Notes under the pieces: generated by a model | Databases searched by the model: none | Told to the model about the DNA's origin: nothing | Seen by the model: only the letters and a program-made list of their open reading frames with translations | Assembly: GCA_944323585.1 (NCBI GenBank) | Contig: CALUTA010000009.1 | Span: 1-22,933 of the forward strand | Source of the DNA: Candidatus Gastranaerophilales bacterium | GTDB taxonomy: Bacteria > Cyanobacteriota > Vampirovibrionia > Gastranaerophilales > Gastranaerophilaceae | Direction: 5' to 3' | DNA length: 22,933 bases | Program-made: the position numbers and the translations under genes | Part shown: positions 1 to 7,379 of the stretch, in pieces | How the letters are laid out: each line of letters begins with the position of its first letter | Numbering within the stretch: the first letter of the stretch is position 1

Positions 1-1785
1 CTCTATGGTGCGCCGGATATTATTAAAATGAAAATAAAAGGCTTCACGACAAAGCGTTACGAAACCAGATACCACAGCTATCCCGGTGTTATTCCGTATT
101 TGATGAAAAAATATCATGAATCGGATGCCGATTACTGGCGTGAAGAAATTGAAAAATATATGGTTATGACGCCATGCAAAGCCTGTCATGGCGCAAGATT
201 AAAGCCATTTCCTCTTGCCGTAAAAATAAAAGGTAAAAATATTTATGAATTTACCTTGATGTCAGTGGATGATGAGTATGATTTTATTTCGGATTTGTAT
301 CTAGAACTTGATGAATATCATATCCAGATTGCAAAACAGATTCTTGACGAAATCAGAGCAAGGCTTAAGTTTTTGAAAGATGTGGGATTGAGTTATCTGA
401 ACCTTTCCCGTATGGCAGGCACCCTTTCAGGCGGAGAAGCCCAGAGGATAAGGCTTGCTACCCAGATCGGAAGCGGTTTGTCAGGTGTTTTGTATGTTCT
501 GGATGAACCCTCAATCGGACTCCATCAGAGAGATAACGACAGGCTTATCAAAACTCTTATCAAACTCCGCAACCTTGGAAACACTTTGATTGTTGTTGAA
601 CATGATGAAGAAACAATCAGAAATGCGGATTATATCGTTGATATCGGGCCAAGGGCCGGAGTTTTGGGCGGTGAAATTATTGCCAGCGGAACTGTTGAAG
701 ATATTATAAATGCGCCCCGCTCAATTACAGGAAAATACCTCAGCGGAGAATGCTATATCCCGATTCCGAAAAAGGTTCGTGAAGGCAACGGAAAGTTCCT
801 TACTGTTAAAAACGCTCATCTTAACAACCTTAAAAACATAGATGTAAAAATTCCGCTCGGAAAAATCGTTGTTTTGACAGGGGTTTCGGGTTCCGGAAAA
901 TCAACCCTGATGCAGGATTTGATTTTTGAATACGCTGCTCACAAACTCCGCAAAAACAAACCAAAACCGCAGGGAGTAGACGAGATTACGGGATTTGAAA
1001 ATATCGACAAAATTATAGACATTGACCAGTCGCCGATAGGCAGAACCCCGCGTTCAAACCCCGCAACCTATACTGATTTGTTCACTCATATCCGTGAATT
1101 GTACGCAAAAACCAACGAGGCAAAATTAAGAGGCTATAAAGCCGGCAGGTTTAGTTTTAACGTCAAAGGCGGGCGGTGCGAAGCCTGCAAAGGCGACGGT
1201 GTAAACAAAATTGAAATGAATTTCCTCTCCGATGTATACGTAAAATGCCCTGTCTGCAAAGGTAAACGCTACAACCGTGAAACTCTGGAAGTAAAATACA
1301 AAGGTAAAACGATTGCTGATGTTCTTGATATGAGCGTAAAAGAAGCGCTTGCTTTCTTTGAAAATGTTCCGAATATCAAACACAAACTTCAAACCCTAAA
1401 TGATGTCGGTCTTGATTACATAAAATTAGGGCAGAGCGCAACGACGCTATCAGGCGGAGAAGCTCAGAGAATAAAGCTTGCGTCAGAACTCAACAAACGT
1501 GCAACAGGTAAAACCCTTTACCTGATGGATGAACCTTCTGTCGGGCTTCACTGGGCAGATTTGGACAAGCTTATCAAAATTATTCACGCACTTGCGGATC
1601 AGGGAAATACAATTCTTATAATCGAACACAACCTTGATTTGATAAAGGTTGCTGACTATATCATAGACCTCGGTCCGGAAGGCGGTTCAGGCGGCGGTCA
1701 AATCGTTGCGACAGGTTCGCCGAAAGAAGTTTCAAAAGTCAAAAATTCTTACACAGGACAGTATTTGAAACCTCTGTTTTCTTGA
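1..1785 (+). CDS. uvrA: UvrABC excinuclease subunit A, C-terminal two thirds (5' end outside window)
   Basis: UvrA is the ATP-dependent damage sensor of nucleotide excision repair; it works as a dimer and loads UvrB. The frame is open to the first base of the window, so the gene is cut by the window edge: about 594 codons of the usual ~940 are present. Visible in order: a CxxC pair (near base 175-186), the first ABC signature LSGGEAQRIRLA (about 424-460) with Walker B VLDEP, then the second ATPase with Walker A GVSGSGKS (about 880-903), the zinc-finger cysteines (about 1177-1188 and 1249-1260, with KGKRYNRETLE after them), a second LSGGEAQRIKLA and Walker B LMDEP. The missing part would hold the first Walker A and the UvrB-binding region. 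The ATG at 28 is internal, not a start. The TGA stop overlaps the promoter of the next operon. Confidence 0.97.
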   Translation, partial: LYGAPDIIKMKIKGFTTKRYETRYHSYPGVIPYLMKKYHESDADYWREEIEKYMVMTPCKACHGARLKPFPLAVKIKGKNIYEFTLMSVDDEYDFISDLYLELDEYHIQIAKQILDEIRARLKFLKDVGLSYLNLSRMAGTLSGGEAQRIRLATQIGSGLSGVLYVLDEPSIGLHQRDNDRLIKTLIKLRNLGNTLIVVEHDEETIRNADYIVDIGPRAGVLGGEIIASGTVEDIINAPRSITGKYLSGECYIPIPKKVREGNGKFLTVKNAHLNNLKNIDVKIPLGKIVVLTGVSGSGKSTLMQDLIFEYAAHKLRKNKPKPQGVDEITGFENIDKIIDIDQSPIGRTPRSNPATYTDLFTHIRELYAKTNEAKLRGYKAGRFSFNVKGGRCEACKGDGVNKIEMNFLSDVYVKCPVCKGKRYNRETLEVKYKGKTIADVLDMSVKEALAFFENVPNIKHKLQTLNDVGLDYIKLGQSATTLSGGEAQRIKLASELNKRATGKTLYLMDEPSVGLHWADLDKLIKIIHALADQGNTILIIEHNLDLIKVADYIIDLGPEGGSGGGQIVATGSPKEVSKVKNSYTGQYLKPLFS

Positions 1786-1810
1786 CAGATGCTTAAAATA
1801 ATGGTTTAAT
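1782..1810 (+). promoter_or_regulatory. Sigma-70-type promoter for the 1838-3897 operon
   Basis: TTGACA at 1782-1787, a 17-base spacer, then TTTAAT at 1805-1810. The -35 is a perfect consensus and overlaps the uvrA stop codon (1783-1785). Transcription would start near 1817, about 20 bases before the next start codon. The operon can therefore be expressed independently of uvrA. Confidence 0.75.
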
Positions 1811-1837
1811 AATTTCAGGGGAACATTTGGGACTAAT

Positions 1838-2230
1838 ATGAATTATCTGGCGGATTTAGTTTTAGATTTTTTCAAGGGGCAAAATCGAGCATTCGGCATT
1901 ATTCTGTTTGTGGTGTTTGCTGTTGTTTATTATGCATTGCCCAGACCATATTTAACTGTATCATGCAGCAGCGGTAAATGTACGGTGTCCCGCGGGGAGA
2001 AACAATTGAGGGTGTTTAATACTGAGGATGTCAAATCTTGTTCGGTTGCATCCAGAATTAAATACCGCCGCAAAGCAAGGGACAGGCGCTATTATTATCC
2101 GGTAATTACTCTTAAAGACGGCAAGAAAGTTTATCTCCCTTCAAGAATAAGAGCATTTAACAAAAATTTAATAGATGGTTTTTGCGCTGATATTAATGAC
2201 GGTAAGGATTTTACTTTTCAAAGCAGATAA
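1838..2230 (+). CDS. Small single-span membrane protein, unknown function
   Basis: A 130-residue protein I do not recognise. The sequence shows one hydrophobic membrane segment at about residues 18-35 (IILFVVFAVVYYALP), a short N-terminal part, and a basic C-terminal domain with four cysteines (residues about 43, 48, 67 and 115) and a run of Arg/Lys/Tyr around residues 75-88. The C-terminal pattern (short strands such as VSRGEKQLRVF and YPVITLKDGKKVYLPS) looks like a small beta-rich PH-like or similar domain, but that is a guess. It begins 53 bases after uvrA under its own promoter and ends 14 bases before the next gene, so the two are very likely co-transcribed and may act together at the cell envelope. 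Confidence 0.75.
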   Translation: MNYLADLVLDFFKGQNRAFGIILFVVFAVVYYALPRPYLTVSCSSGKCTVSRGEKQLRVFNTEDVKSCSVASRIKYRRKARDRRYYYPVITLKDGKKVYLPSRIRAFNKNLIDGFCADINDGKDFTFQSR

Positions 2231-2244
2231 AGGAATAAGATTAT

Positions 2245-3897
2245 ATGAAGAAAATTTTGTTAATTTTAGGAGTCTTAATTGTGGCGGCGGTGCCTGCAAA
2301 TGCTGAAATCTTAAAAGTTCAGGCTCTGTCCGAATTTAATACCGAAAATCCACCGTCATCTATTGAGGTTAAAGCAGTTTCCGATATGGATTTGAATGAA
2401 GAACTTTTAATAATGGATGGGTTTGTTCTGAAAGGCAATCTGGTGGATGTTGTGAGTCCCAAAAGGCTTAAGCGTGATGCAACTTTTTCATTTGTTTTGA
2501 CTGAATATACGGATAATAACGGTAAAAAACACATTATTGACCCAAGCGGGCGACAGTATAAAGGAAAGTTTACAACCCAGTTTAATTACAAACATGCTGC
2601 AAAAACTGCTGCATTGAGCGTCGGGAATTTCTTTTTACAGGGTCTTTCGATTGGTTATGCAGCTGTGGAAGGCGCTGTTAAAAATGAAGAAGGCAACCGT
2701 GTCAAATCAAGCGCTATGTCTGTCTATGAAAGTACTCCGATCTCATATGTAGAAAAAGGTGAAGACATAGTAATACTTAAAGATCAGGTATTCTGTCTTA
2801 AATTTAAACAGAAAGATGATAAAAAAGAAATAAACAATGAAGCTGCTGCGACAACTGCTCCAGAAAAATTGCCGGATAATGCTGAATTGCAATCGCAGCA
2901 AGAAAATACCTTATTTCAGGAAAAAACAAATGAAGAAATACTTAATGAACCGGAATCTATCTCTAAAGAAGAACAAGAACGCCGTATGAATTTAAAAGCT
3001 CCGCTGCCTGATGAAGAATACGGAGTAACTATTGAAGATTTGCAGGCAGAAGTTTTGAATAAACCAAAAGAGGATAATGTAGCATTTAGATTCGGGCGCT
3101 CCGATAGTAAAAGCGAAGAACAAAAAGAAAAGTCAAACTTAAAGTCTTCCGAAAATCTGAACGAATTGTCACAACCTGCTCAAACAACAAAAACACCTGA
3201 ACAGACAGAACAATTAGAAGAAAAAATTGAGCAACAGCCTGCTTCTACGGATGCAGAACCAGTTTTGGAAAATGAAAAATCAGCACCGGCTGATTCTGCT
3301 CAGTCAGACAACACACCGGATTTAGAAGACGAAAAAACAGAAGCACCCTCCGGCCGGGAGTTCTCAAATTATCAGGAATTTAAGCCTCAGTCAAAGACGC
3401 TTAAACTCCGCAAAAATCCGAAGACGGATAGGCTTCAACCGGTTGAAGATATCAGACCTGTAAAATCAGAAGAAATAAAAACTCCGCTTCAGGAAGAAAG
3501 TTCTAAACCCCAAGCCTTGGAAAATAAAGAGGAAGTGCAGACAATTTTGACAGAACCAAAAGAAGAACAGCAAACGGAAGTGCCTGTGAACGACACTGTT
3601 CAAACCGTTCAACAACAATCTGTTCCGCAGGAGAGCGAAACGATAAATAATTCCGTACAGCAGTCTGAGCTTAACCCGCAGGAAACTGTCGAGCAGACTG
3701 ACACGGAAAAATATACAATTCCAACGAACACCTTTAATCAGTCAACTGCCGCAGATGAAACTTTGAAAAACAATAATGATGTTGCTTCAAAACCTTTAAA
3801 AAGACACGATGCGGATTCATTTGACAATCTTGTTCCGGAAATTCCTGCACCTTCTGAAATTCCGCTTGCACCGCTGGATCTTCCGGATACATACTAA
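2245..3897 (+). CDS. Exported protein with long disordered Glu/Gln-rich tail, unknown function
   Basis: A 550-residue protein without a recognised family. Residues 1-20 form a clear Sec signal peptide ending PANA, with cleavage before EILK. Residues about 21-180 look folded and strand-rich, with a hydrophobic stretch near 128-145 (ALSVGNFFLQGLSIGYAAV). From about residue 190 to the end it is low-complexity, very rich in Glu, Gln, Lys, Pro, Ser and Thr with almost no hydrophobic core, so almost certainly disordered. It ends with a proline-rich segment (PEIPAPSEIPLAPLDLP). The ribosome-binding site AAGGAATA lies about 8 bases before ATG. It follows the small membrane protein by 14 bases. A periplasm- or wall-spanning linker role is possible but only inferred from composition. 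The stop overlaps the convergent small gene at 3894. Confidence 0.8.
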   Translation: MKKILLILGVLIVAAVPANAEILKVQALSEFNTENPPSSIEVKAVSDMDLNEELLIMDGFVLKGNLVDVVSPKRLKRDATFSFVLTEYTDNNGKKHIIDPSGRQYKGKFTTQFNYKHAAKTAALSVGNFFLQGLSIGYAAVEGAVKNEEGNRVKSSAMSVYESTPISYVEKGEDIVILKDQVFCLKFKQKDDKKEINNEAAATTAPEKLPDNAELQSQQENTLFQEKTNEEILNEPESISKEEQERRMNLKAPLPDEEYGVTIEDLQAEVLNKPKEDNVAFRFGRSDSKSEEQKEKSNLKSSENLNELSQPAQTTKTPEQTEQLEEKIEQQPASTDAEPVLENEKSAPADSAQSDNTPDLEDEKTEAPSGREFSNYQEFKPQSKTLKLRKNPKTDRLQPVEDIRPVKSEEIKTPLQEESSKPQALENKEEVQTILTEPKEEQQTEVPVNDTVQTVQQQSVPQESETINNSVQQSELNPQETVEQTDTEKYTIPTNTFNQSTAADETLKNNNDVASKPLKRHDADSFDNLVPEIPAPSEIPLAPLDLPDTY

Positions 3898-4037
3898 GCT
3901 TCGGCAACAGGCATTTTTAATTTTCCGTTGCCTTCAAAAACAATTTCCCGCTCTTTGTTTTTATCGTTGAAAACTAAGCGGGTTTTGTTTTTGCCGTCTT
4001 CAAAAAAGTTTGTAATTTCTTTAATTTCAAGATTCAT
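3894..4037 (-). CDS. 47-residue small protein, unknown function
   Basis: A charged 47-residue protein beginning MNLEIKEITNFFEDGKNK. The frame stays open further upstream to 4133, but the ATG at 4037 is chosen because it has a good ribosome-binding site (AAAGGGA, 5 bases upstream) and because a near-consensus promoter (4065-4093) would start transcription at about 4058, inside any longer version. The protein is predicted to be soluble, with short alternating strands (TRLVFNDKNKEREIVFEGNG), so it may be a small beta-hairpin domain. It converges on the 550-residue exported protein and overlaps its stop codon by 3 bases, with no terminator between them. Confidence 0.65.
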   Translation of the reverse strand: MNLEIKEITNFFEDGKNKTRLVFNDKNKEREIVFEGNGKLKMPVAEA

Positions 4038-4064
4038 CACAATCCCTTTCAGTATTTTCAATTT

Positions 4065-4093
4065 ATAATAGCAGTTTTTCGGGTAAATTTCAA
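4065..4093 (-). promoter_or_regulatory. Promoter of the 47-residue gene
   Basis: Read on the minus strand: TTGAAA (4088-4093), a 17-base spacer, TATTAT (4065-4070). Both hexamers match consensus at 5 of 6 positions. The predicted start is about 20 bases before the ATG at 4037. Confidence 0.7.
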
Positions 4094-4144
4094 CCCTATA
4101 CAGACTAAAACGTGTAAAAATATTTTTTGTCATAAAAACAAAAT

Positions 4145-4172
4145 AAAGACCGGTAGCTTTTTACCGGTCTTT
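4145..4172 (-). terminator. Rho-independent terminator of rpsB-tsf
   Basis: A perfect 11-bp stem AAAGACCGGTA / TACCGGTCTTT with a 6-base loop, 26 bases after the tsf stop. On the minus strand it is followed by a T-rich tract (TTTATTTTGTTTTT). It may work in both directions, but its position fits tsf. Confidence 0.9.
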
Positions 4173-4197
4173 TCACGTTTATTATGCAAATTAATTA

Positions 4198-5061
4198 TTA
4201 ACCTTTAATCTGGCTCATAACTTCTTCAGCAAAATTGTCCTGACGTTTTTCAAGACCTTCGCCGAGAACGTATCTTGAGAAAGCTTTGATTGTCAATTTG
4301 CCTTCGATTAGTTGTTCAATTGTAACATCAGGGTTTTTAACAAACGGTTGTTCAAGAAGAACTTTTGATGCCAGAAGTTTGTTAACTCTGCCTTCAACAA
4401 TTTTAGCTCTGATATTTTCAGGTTTTTTCTGCAAATCTTCTTTGCCCATTTCAATTTCTGTTTCATGATCAATAACAGATTGCGGAATTTCGTTTCTTGA
4501 CAAGAATTCCGGAGCGTTAGATGCAATATGAAGACAAAGGTCATTCATCAATTCGGCATCTTCTTTATCTGTCTGAAGCAAAACACCGATTTTACCGTTG
4601 TGGATGTAAGTTGCAACATTTCCTTCGTAGCGGACAAATCTTCTGAAAGTAATTTTTTCGCCGATAGAAGCGATTTTTTCTTTAATAACTTCTTCGATAG
4701 TTTTTCCGCATTTAGGGCAGGTTGAAGCAACAAAAGAGTCAACATCTTTAGGATTAGATTCAGCTACGGCTTTAGCAAGGCAGTTTGAAAGTTCTTTGAA
4801 TTCTTCGTTTTTGGCAACGAAGTCTGTTTCGCAGTTAACTTCAACCATAGCGCCTGCATTATCAACAATGGCTGATGCAATAAGGCCTTCAGCAGCGATT
4901 CTGCCCATTTTTTTATCGGCAGAAGCCATACCTTTTTGGCGAAGTACATCCATAGCTTTTTCCATATCTCCGTCGGTTTCAACAAGTGCTTTTTTAGCAT
5001 CCATCATTCCTGCACCGGTTTTGTCACGGAGTTCTTTTACCATTTGTGCTGTAATATTCAT
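4198..5061 (-). CDS. tsf: Elongation factor Ts
   Basis: EF-Ts is the cytoplasmic nucleotide-exchange factor that regenerates EF-Tu-GTP. The 287 residues cover the whole protein. Residues 1-45 are the UBA-like N-terminal domain (VKELRDKTGAGMMDAKKAL). The signature TDFVAKNEEF sits at about 80-89. The core and C-terminal part with LEQPFVKNP follow. Position 115-120 reads CPKCGK, a CxxC pair that could bind metal but has no second pair nearby. The ribosome-binding site AGGAGAG precedes the ATG. It lies 74 bases after rpsB in the order rpsB-tsf common to most bacteria, with a strong hairpin in the gap that may lower tsf expression relative to rpsB. Its partner EF-Tu is encoded at 10850-12058. Confidence 0.98.
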   Translation of the reverse strand: MNITAQMVKELRDKTGAGMMDAKKALVETDGDMEKAMDVLRQKGMASADKKMGRIAAEGLIASAIVDNAGAMVEVNCETDFVAKNEEFKELSNCLAKAVAESNPKDVDSFVASTCPKCGKTIEEVIKEKIASIGEKITFRRFVRYEGNVATYIHNGKIGVLLQTDKEDAELMNDLCLHIASNAPEFLSRNEIPQSVIDHETEIEMGKEDLQKKPENIRAKIVEGRVNKLLASKVLLEQPFVKNPDVTIEQLIEGKLTIKAFSRYVLGEGLEKRQDNFAEEVMSQIKG

Positions 5062-5081
5062 TTTTCTCTCCTATTTTTATT

Positions 5082-5127
5082 AAACAGCCGTCCTGACAGG
5101 AGTTGTCCGATACAGGACGGCTTGTTT
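5082..5127 (-). promoter_or_regulatory. Hairpin in the rpsB-tsf gap (attenuator or processing site)
   Basis: A 10-bp perfect stem AGCCGTCCTG (5086-5095) / CAGGACGGCT (5113-5122), extendable by flanking A/T pairs, with a 17-base loop. A CAGGA copy in the loop (5097-5101) allows a competing smaller hairpin. On the minus strand only a weak T-tract (GTTTAATAAAAAT) follows, so partial termination or RNA processing is more likely than full termination. In many bacteria tsf is expressed below rpsB through such an element. Confidence 0.6.
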
Positions 5128-5135
5128 TATATAAG

Positions 5136-5915
5136 TTATTTAACTTCTTCAACTGCTTCTTCTTTAGCTTCAACACCTGCATCTTCAGGTTTAATTTCTT
5201 CGATTTTTGCAGTTGTGTTTGCTTTATTTTCTTTCAATTGTTTTCCTTCAAGAACAGCGTCAGCAAGTTTTGAAGTAATCAATTTAATAGAACGGATAGC
5301 ATCGTCGTTGCCCGGAATAACATAATCAACGTTAGAAGGATCTGCATTTGTATCAGCAAGGCAGATTACCGGAATTCCGAGTTTTTTAGCTTCAAGGATT
5401 GCAATTTCATCTTTTTTCTGGTCGATAACGAAGATTAAATCAGGCAAACCTCTCATTTCCTTGATACCGCCTAAAGTTTTGCTTAATTTAGCAAGCTGGC
5501 GGTTCAATTGAGCGATTTCTTTTTTAGGAAGTTTTTCAGCGTGTCCGCTGCTGAGGAAGTCTTCCAGTTCTCTTAATTTATTAACACGGCCTCTGATAGT
5601 GTCGAAGTTCGTCAGCATACCGCCGAGCCATCTTCTGTTAATGTAGTATGCACCTGAGCGTTGTGCTTCTTCTGCAACAACTTCTGCGGCCTGTTTTTTT
5701 GTACCTACGAACAGAATATTTTTATTGCGGGCTGCAAATTCTCTTACTACTTCGTAAGCTTTGTCCAGCAAATCAGAGGTTTTACGCAAATCGAATACGT
5801 AAATACCGTTTCTTGCACCGTAAATATACGGTTTCATTTTAGGGTTCCATCTTTGAGTCTGGTGTCCGAAGTGTACACCTGCTTCCAAAAGTTCAATCAT
5901 AGATGCTACTGGCAT
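5136..5915 (-). CDS. rpsB: 30S ribosomal protein S2
   Basis: S2 is a late-assembling protein of the small ribosomal subunit, needed for S1 binding and mRNA recruitment. The 259-residue product has the hallmark N-terminus (ELLEAGVHFGHQTQRWNPKM), the FVGTKKQA loop, NRRWLGGMLTN, and PVICLADTNADPSNVDYVIPGND. The last ~30 residues are an acidic Glu/Lys/Ala tail, longer than in E. coli and typical of several low-GC lineages. The ribosome-binding site AAAGGAG lies 8 bases before the ATG. It is the first gene of the rpsB-tsf operon, with a leader of about 120 bases in front. Confidence 0.98.
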   Translation of the reverse strand: MPVASMIELLEAGVHFGHQTQRWNPKMKPYIYGARNGIYVFDLRKTSDLLDKAYEVVREFAARNKNILFVGTKKQAAEVVAEEAQRSGAYYINRRWLGGMLTNFDTIRGRVNKLRELEDFLSSGHAEKLPKKEIAQLNRQLAKLSKTLGGIKEMRGLPDLIFVIDQKKDEIAILEAKKLGIPVICLADTNADPSNVDYVIPGNDDAIRSIKLITSKLADAVLEGKQLKENKANTTAKIEEIKPEDAGVEAKEEAVEEVK

Positions 5916-6035
5916 CGGTTTTCTCCTTTTATTTTAACTTGAGTACTACGGGTTAAACTGTCTCATTCACTGCGGTGGTTGATTTTTATCTTTATCCCGC
6001 TGAACTAGGGCTAAACCTATCAGACTAGTGTAACC
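5916..6035 (-). promoter_or_regulatory. rpsB 5' leader, possibly structured
   Basis: About 120 bases lie between the suggested transcription start (about 6035) and the rpsB ATG. Short self-complementary blocks are visible on the minus strand (for instance AGCGGG with CCGC, and CGGG with CCCG). S2 genes in other bacteria often carry autoregulatory leaders, so feedback by S2 is plausible, but I cannot match this to a described S2 leader. Confidence 0.35.
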
Positions 6036-6041
6036 AATATT

Positions 6042-6069
6042 ATAATATTACAAAAACATAATTAAGCAA
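6042..6069 (-). promoter_or_regulatory. Candidate promoter of rpsB-tsf
   Basis: On the minus strand: TTGCTT (6064-6069), a 16-base spacer, TATTAT (6042-6047). The -10 is good and the -35 weak. A perfect TATAAT overlaps it three bases downstream, so the exact -10 register is uncertain. Confidence 0.4.
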
Positions 6070-6111
6070 ATTAATAGACTATTTTATTCAAAAAATGTAA
6101 AGAAATTTTGC

Positions 6112-6146
6112 ATAAAAAAATCGGACCTCCCCTAAAGTCAGTCCGG
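6112..6146 (-). terminator. Probable terminator of the first cobO gene
   Basis: On the minus strand, CGGAC ... GTCCG (6141-6145 with 6122-6126) forms a short GC-rich stem directly followed by ATTTTTTT. It lies about 90 bases after the cobO stop. The stem is only 5 bp with a 14-base loop, so it is weaker than the other terminators here. Confidence 0.5.
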
Positions 6147-6236
6147 TATTTCATTTCTGAAACAAAAAGGATTTACATTAACTTAAGTCTTTTTTCCTGC
6201 CGTTTGGCAGGTACAACTTTCCTCTCTCTCTTCTCC

Positions 6237-6770
6237 CTAATACTCAATCCCCTGACGTGCCATAACACCGATATCAAAATAGTGTTTAATGGGTTTCATT
6301 TCCGTCACGAGATGAGCCATTGCTTTCAATTCAGGATGTGCATAGCGTCCTGTCAAAACTATTTCAAGGTTTTCCGGTTTATTCATCAAAGCTTCTTTCA
6401 CTTCGGAAACCTTAATCATATTCATTGCGGTGCAGATATTGATTTCATCCAGAATAATAAGCTGATACTCACCTGATTGAATTGCTTTTTTGGCAAATTC
6501 CCAGCCTCGTTTAGCTTCTTTAAAATCATCCATGCATACATTATGTGAATAGCAGACTCTATCCATACCGAATTGAACAACATCAAGATTCGGCAAAAAT
6601 TTAGATGAAGAAACAATTTCGCCGTATGAAGTTGCGCTGTCGCCTTTTGTGAACTGGATGATAAGCACCTTCCAGCCGTGTCCGAGCGCACGGAGTGCCA
6701 AACCTAACGCTGCTGTTGTTTTCCCTTTTCCGTCTCCCGTGTAAATTTGAATATAACCGTGCTCTAACAC
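6237..6770 (-). CDS. cobO: Corrinoid adenosyltransferase, CobO/BtuR type (copy 1)
   Basis: This cytoplasmic enzyme transfers the 5'-deoxyadenosyl group of ATP to cob(I)alamin to make adenosylcobalamin. The 177 residues match the family's usual length. The P-loop GDGKGKTT is at residues 12-19. Further family marks are the LDEIN block (Walker B-like), LTGRYAHPEL, and the C-terminal MKPIKHYFDIGVMARQGIEY, a recognisable form of the family's closing motif. The start is GTG, supported by GGAGG 9 bases upstream. It stands alone, with no other cobalamin genes next to it, so it more likely serves salvage than de novo synthesis. A second copy lies at 14353-14931. Its upstream region contains a foldable element (6855-6934), but I see no cobalamin riboswitch box. 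Confidence 0.92.
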   Translation of the reverse strand: MLEHGYIQIYTGDGKGKTTAALGLALRALGHGWKVLIIQFTKGDSATSYGEIVSSSKFLPNLDVVQFGMDRVCYSHNVCMDDFKEAKRGWEFAKKAIQSGEYQLIILDEINICTAMNMIKVSEVKEALMNKPENLEIVLTGRYAHPELKAMAHLVTEMKPIKHYFDIGVMARQGIEY

Positions 6771-6854
6771 TTCTTACTACCTCCGAATAAAAAACTACAA
6801 TATCAGATTATTATTCCTATCCATATTTTAAATGATTTTACAAATCCTTTAATC

Positions 6855-6934
6855 GTTCTATGGATTGATAAGCCTAAAGGAGAGGATTTATTTTTCTAAT
6901 CCCCGCCTCCCAAGATGTAAACTAATCATAGAAC
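6855..6934. other. 80-nt imperfect palindrome, candidate structured RNA
   Basis: The outer arms GTTCTATGgATTG (6855-6867) and TAATCATAGAAC (6923-6934) pair over 12 positions with one bulge and one G-T pair. Inside, GGAG(a)GGATT (6879-6888) pairs with AATCC(ccgc)CTCC-type sequence (6898-6910). An upstream AAATCC (6842-6847) could compete for GGATTT (6884-6889), giving a switch-like alternative. The element ends 85 bases before the cobO start if read on the minus strand. I do not recognise a described riboswitch or small RNA in it on either strand. Confidence 0.5.
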
Positions 6935-7288
6935 AAATTATGAAAAAAGAAATGTATTTGTGACACTCCATGCCAATCTTTTTACAATTAATTTTTCCTG
7001 AAATCCACAGATGAGGAGTTTGATTGAATTTCGACAGAAAAACAAAAATCCGGAAAAATTTACATAACTTTTGTAAAGTTAAAGTAATAATCTATTGCAA
7101 AGTCTCGAAGAAGTCTTGGGCAGACCTTTTGGGGCTGAATTGAAAAATTAAATATTGTTAAAAATCGGAAAGAAATATCAAAAATGGTTGAATTCCTTGA
7201 GCGGTATGAATAAATTGCTTTTAAAAGCACGATTATTTTTATAAAAATTAGGGAATATAAAATCATGAGTATTTTGAGTAAATGTAAA

Positions 7289-7303
7289 CTTTTGTAACAA
7301 AAG
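7289..7303. promoter_or_regulatory. Palindromic box CTTTTGTAACAAAAG upstream of the coiled-coil gene
   Basis: Seven-base arms CTTTTGT / ACAAAAG surround a single A at 7296. The centre is 84 bases before the chosen ATG (7380) and 46 bases before a TATATA -10 candidate (7342-7347). The same core, TGTAACAAAA, sits at nearly the same distance (82 bases to the ATG, 46 to the -10) before the gene at 16993. It is likely an activator or repressor site; the protein that binds it is unknown. Confidence 0.5.
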
Positions 7304-7331
7304 GTACCCTCAAAAGGCAATTATTAAAAAC

Positions 7332-7365
7332 TTATATACTTTATATATATATAAGAAGTATATAA
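7332..7365. repeat. Nested AT-rich inverted repeats at the promoter of the 7380 gene
   Basis: TTATATAC (7332-7339) and GTATATAA (7358-7365) are inverted arms around a second palindrome TTATATATATATAA (7341-7354). They overlap the likely -10 region and the start of the transcript. This could be an operator or simply an unusual AT-rich promoter. Confidence 0.45.
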
Positions 7366-7379
7366 AGAGAGTGAAAAAA

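Larger units (their letters stand above)
6771..7379. other. 609-base intergenic region, no credible gene, several palindromes
   Basis: No reading frame with a ribosome-binding site and reasonable composition was found. The region holds the foldable element at 6855-6934 and four palindromes: TAACTTTTGTAAAGTTA (7065-7081), TGCTTTTAAAAGCA (7216-7229), CTTTTGTAACAAAAG (7289-7303), and nested AT-rich repeats at 7332-7365. It separates two divergent genes, cobO (minus) and the coiled-coil gene at 7380 (plus), so it must contain control regions for both. It is by far the longest gap in the window. Confidence 0.7.

Noticed and set aside
6771..6934. Cobalamin riboswitch before cobO
   Set aside because: No sequence resembling the conserved B12 box was found on the minus strand; the foldable element has a different shape.
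6855..6934. Integron attC site
   Set aside because: The arms are GTTCTAT / ATAGAAC, the wrong orientation and sequence for the RYYYAAC / GTTRRRY ends, and no integrase or cassette is present.
7060..7320. Minus-strand 86-residue reading frame in the long intergenic region
   Set aside because: It starts at TTG without a ribosome-binding site, has a random-looking Phe/Ile/Tyr-rich composition, and overlaps several palindromes.
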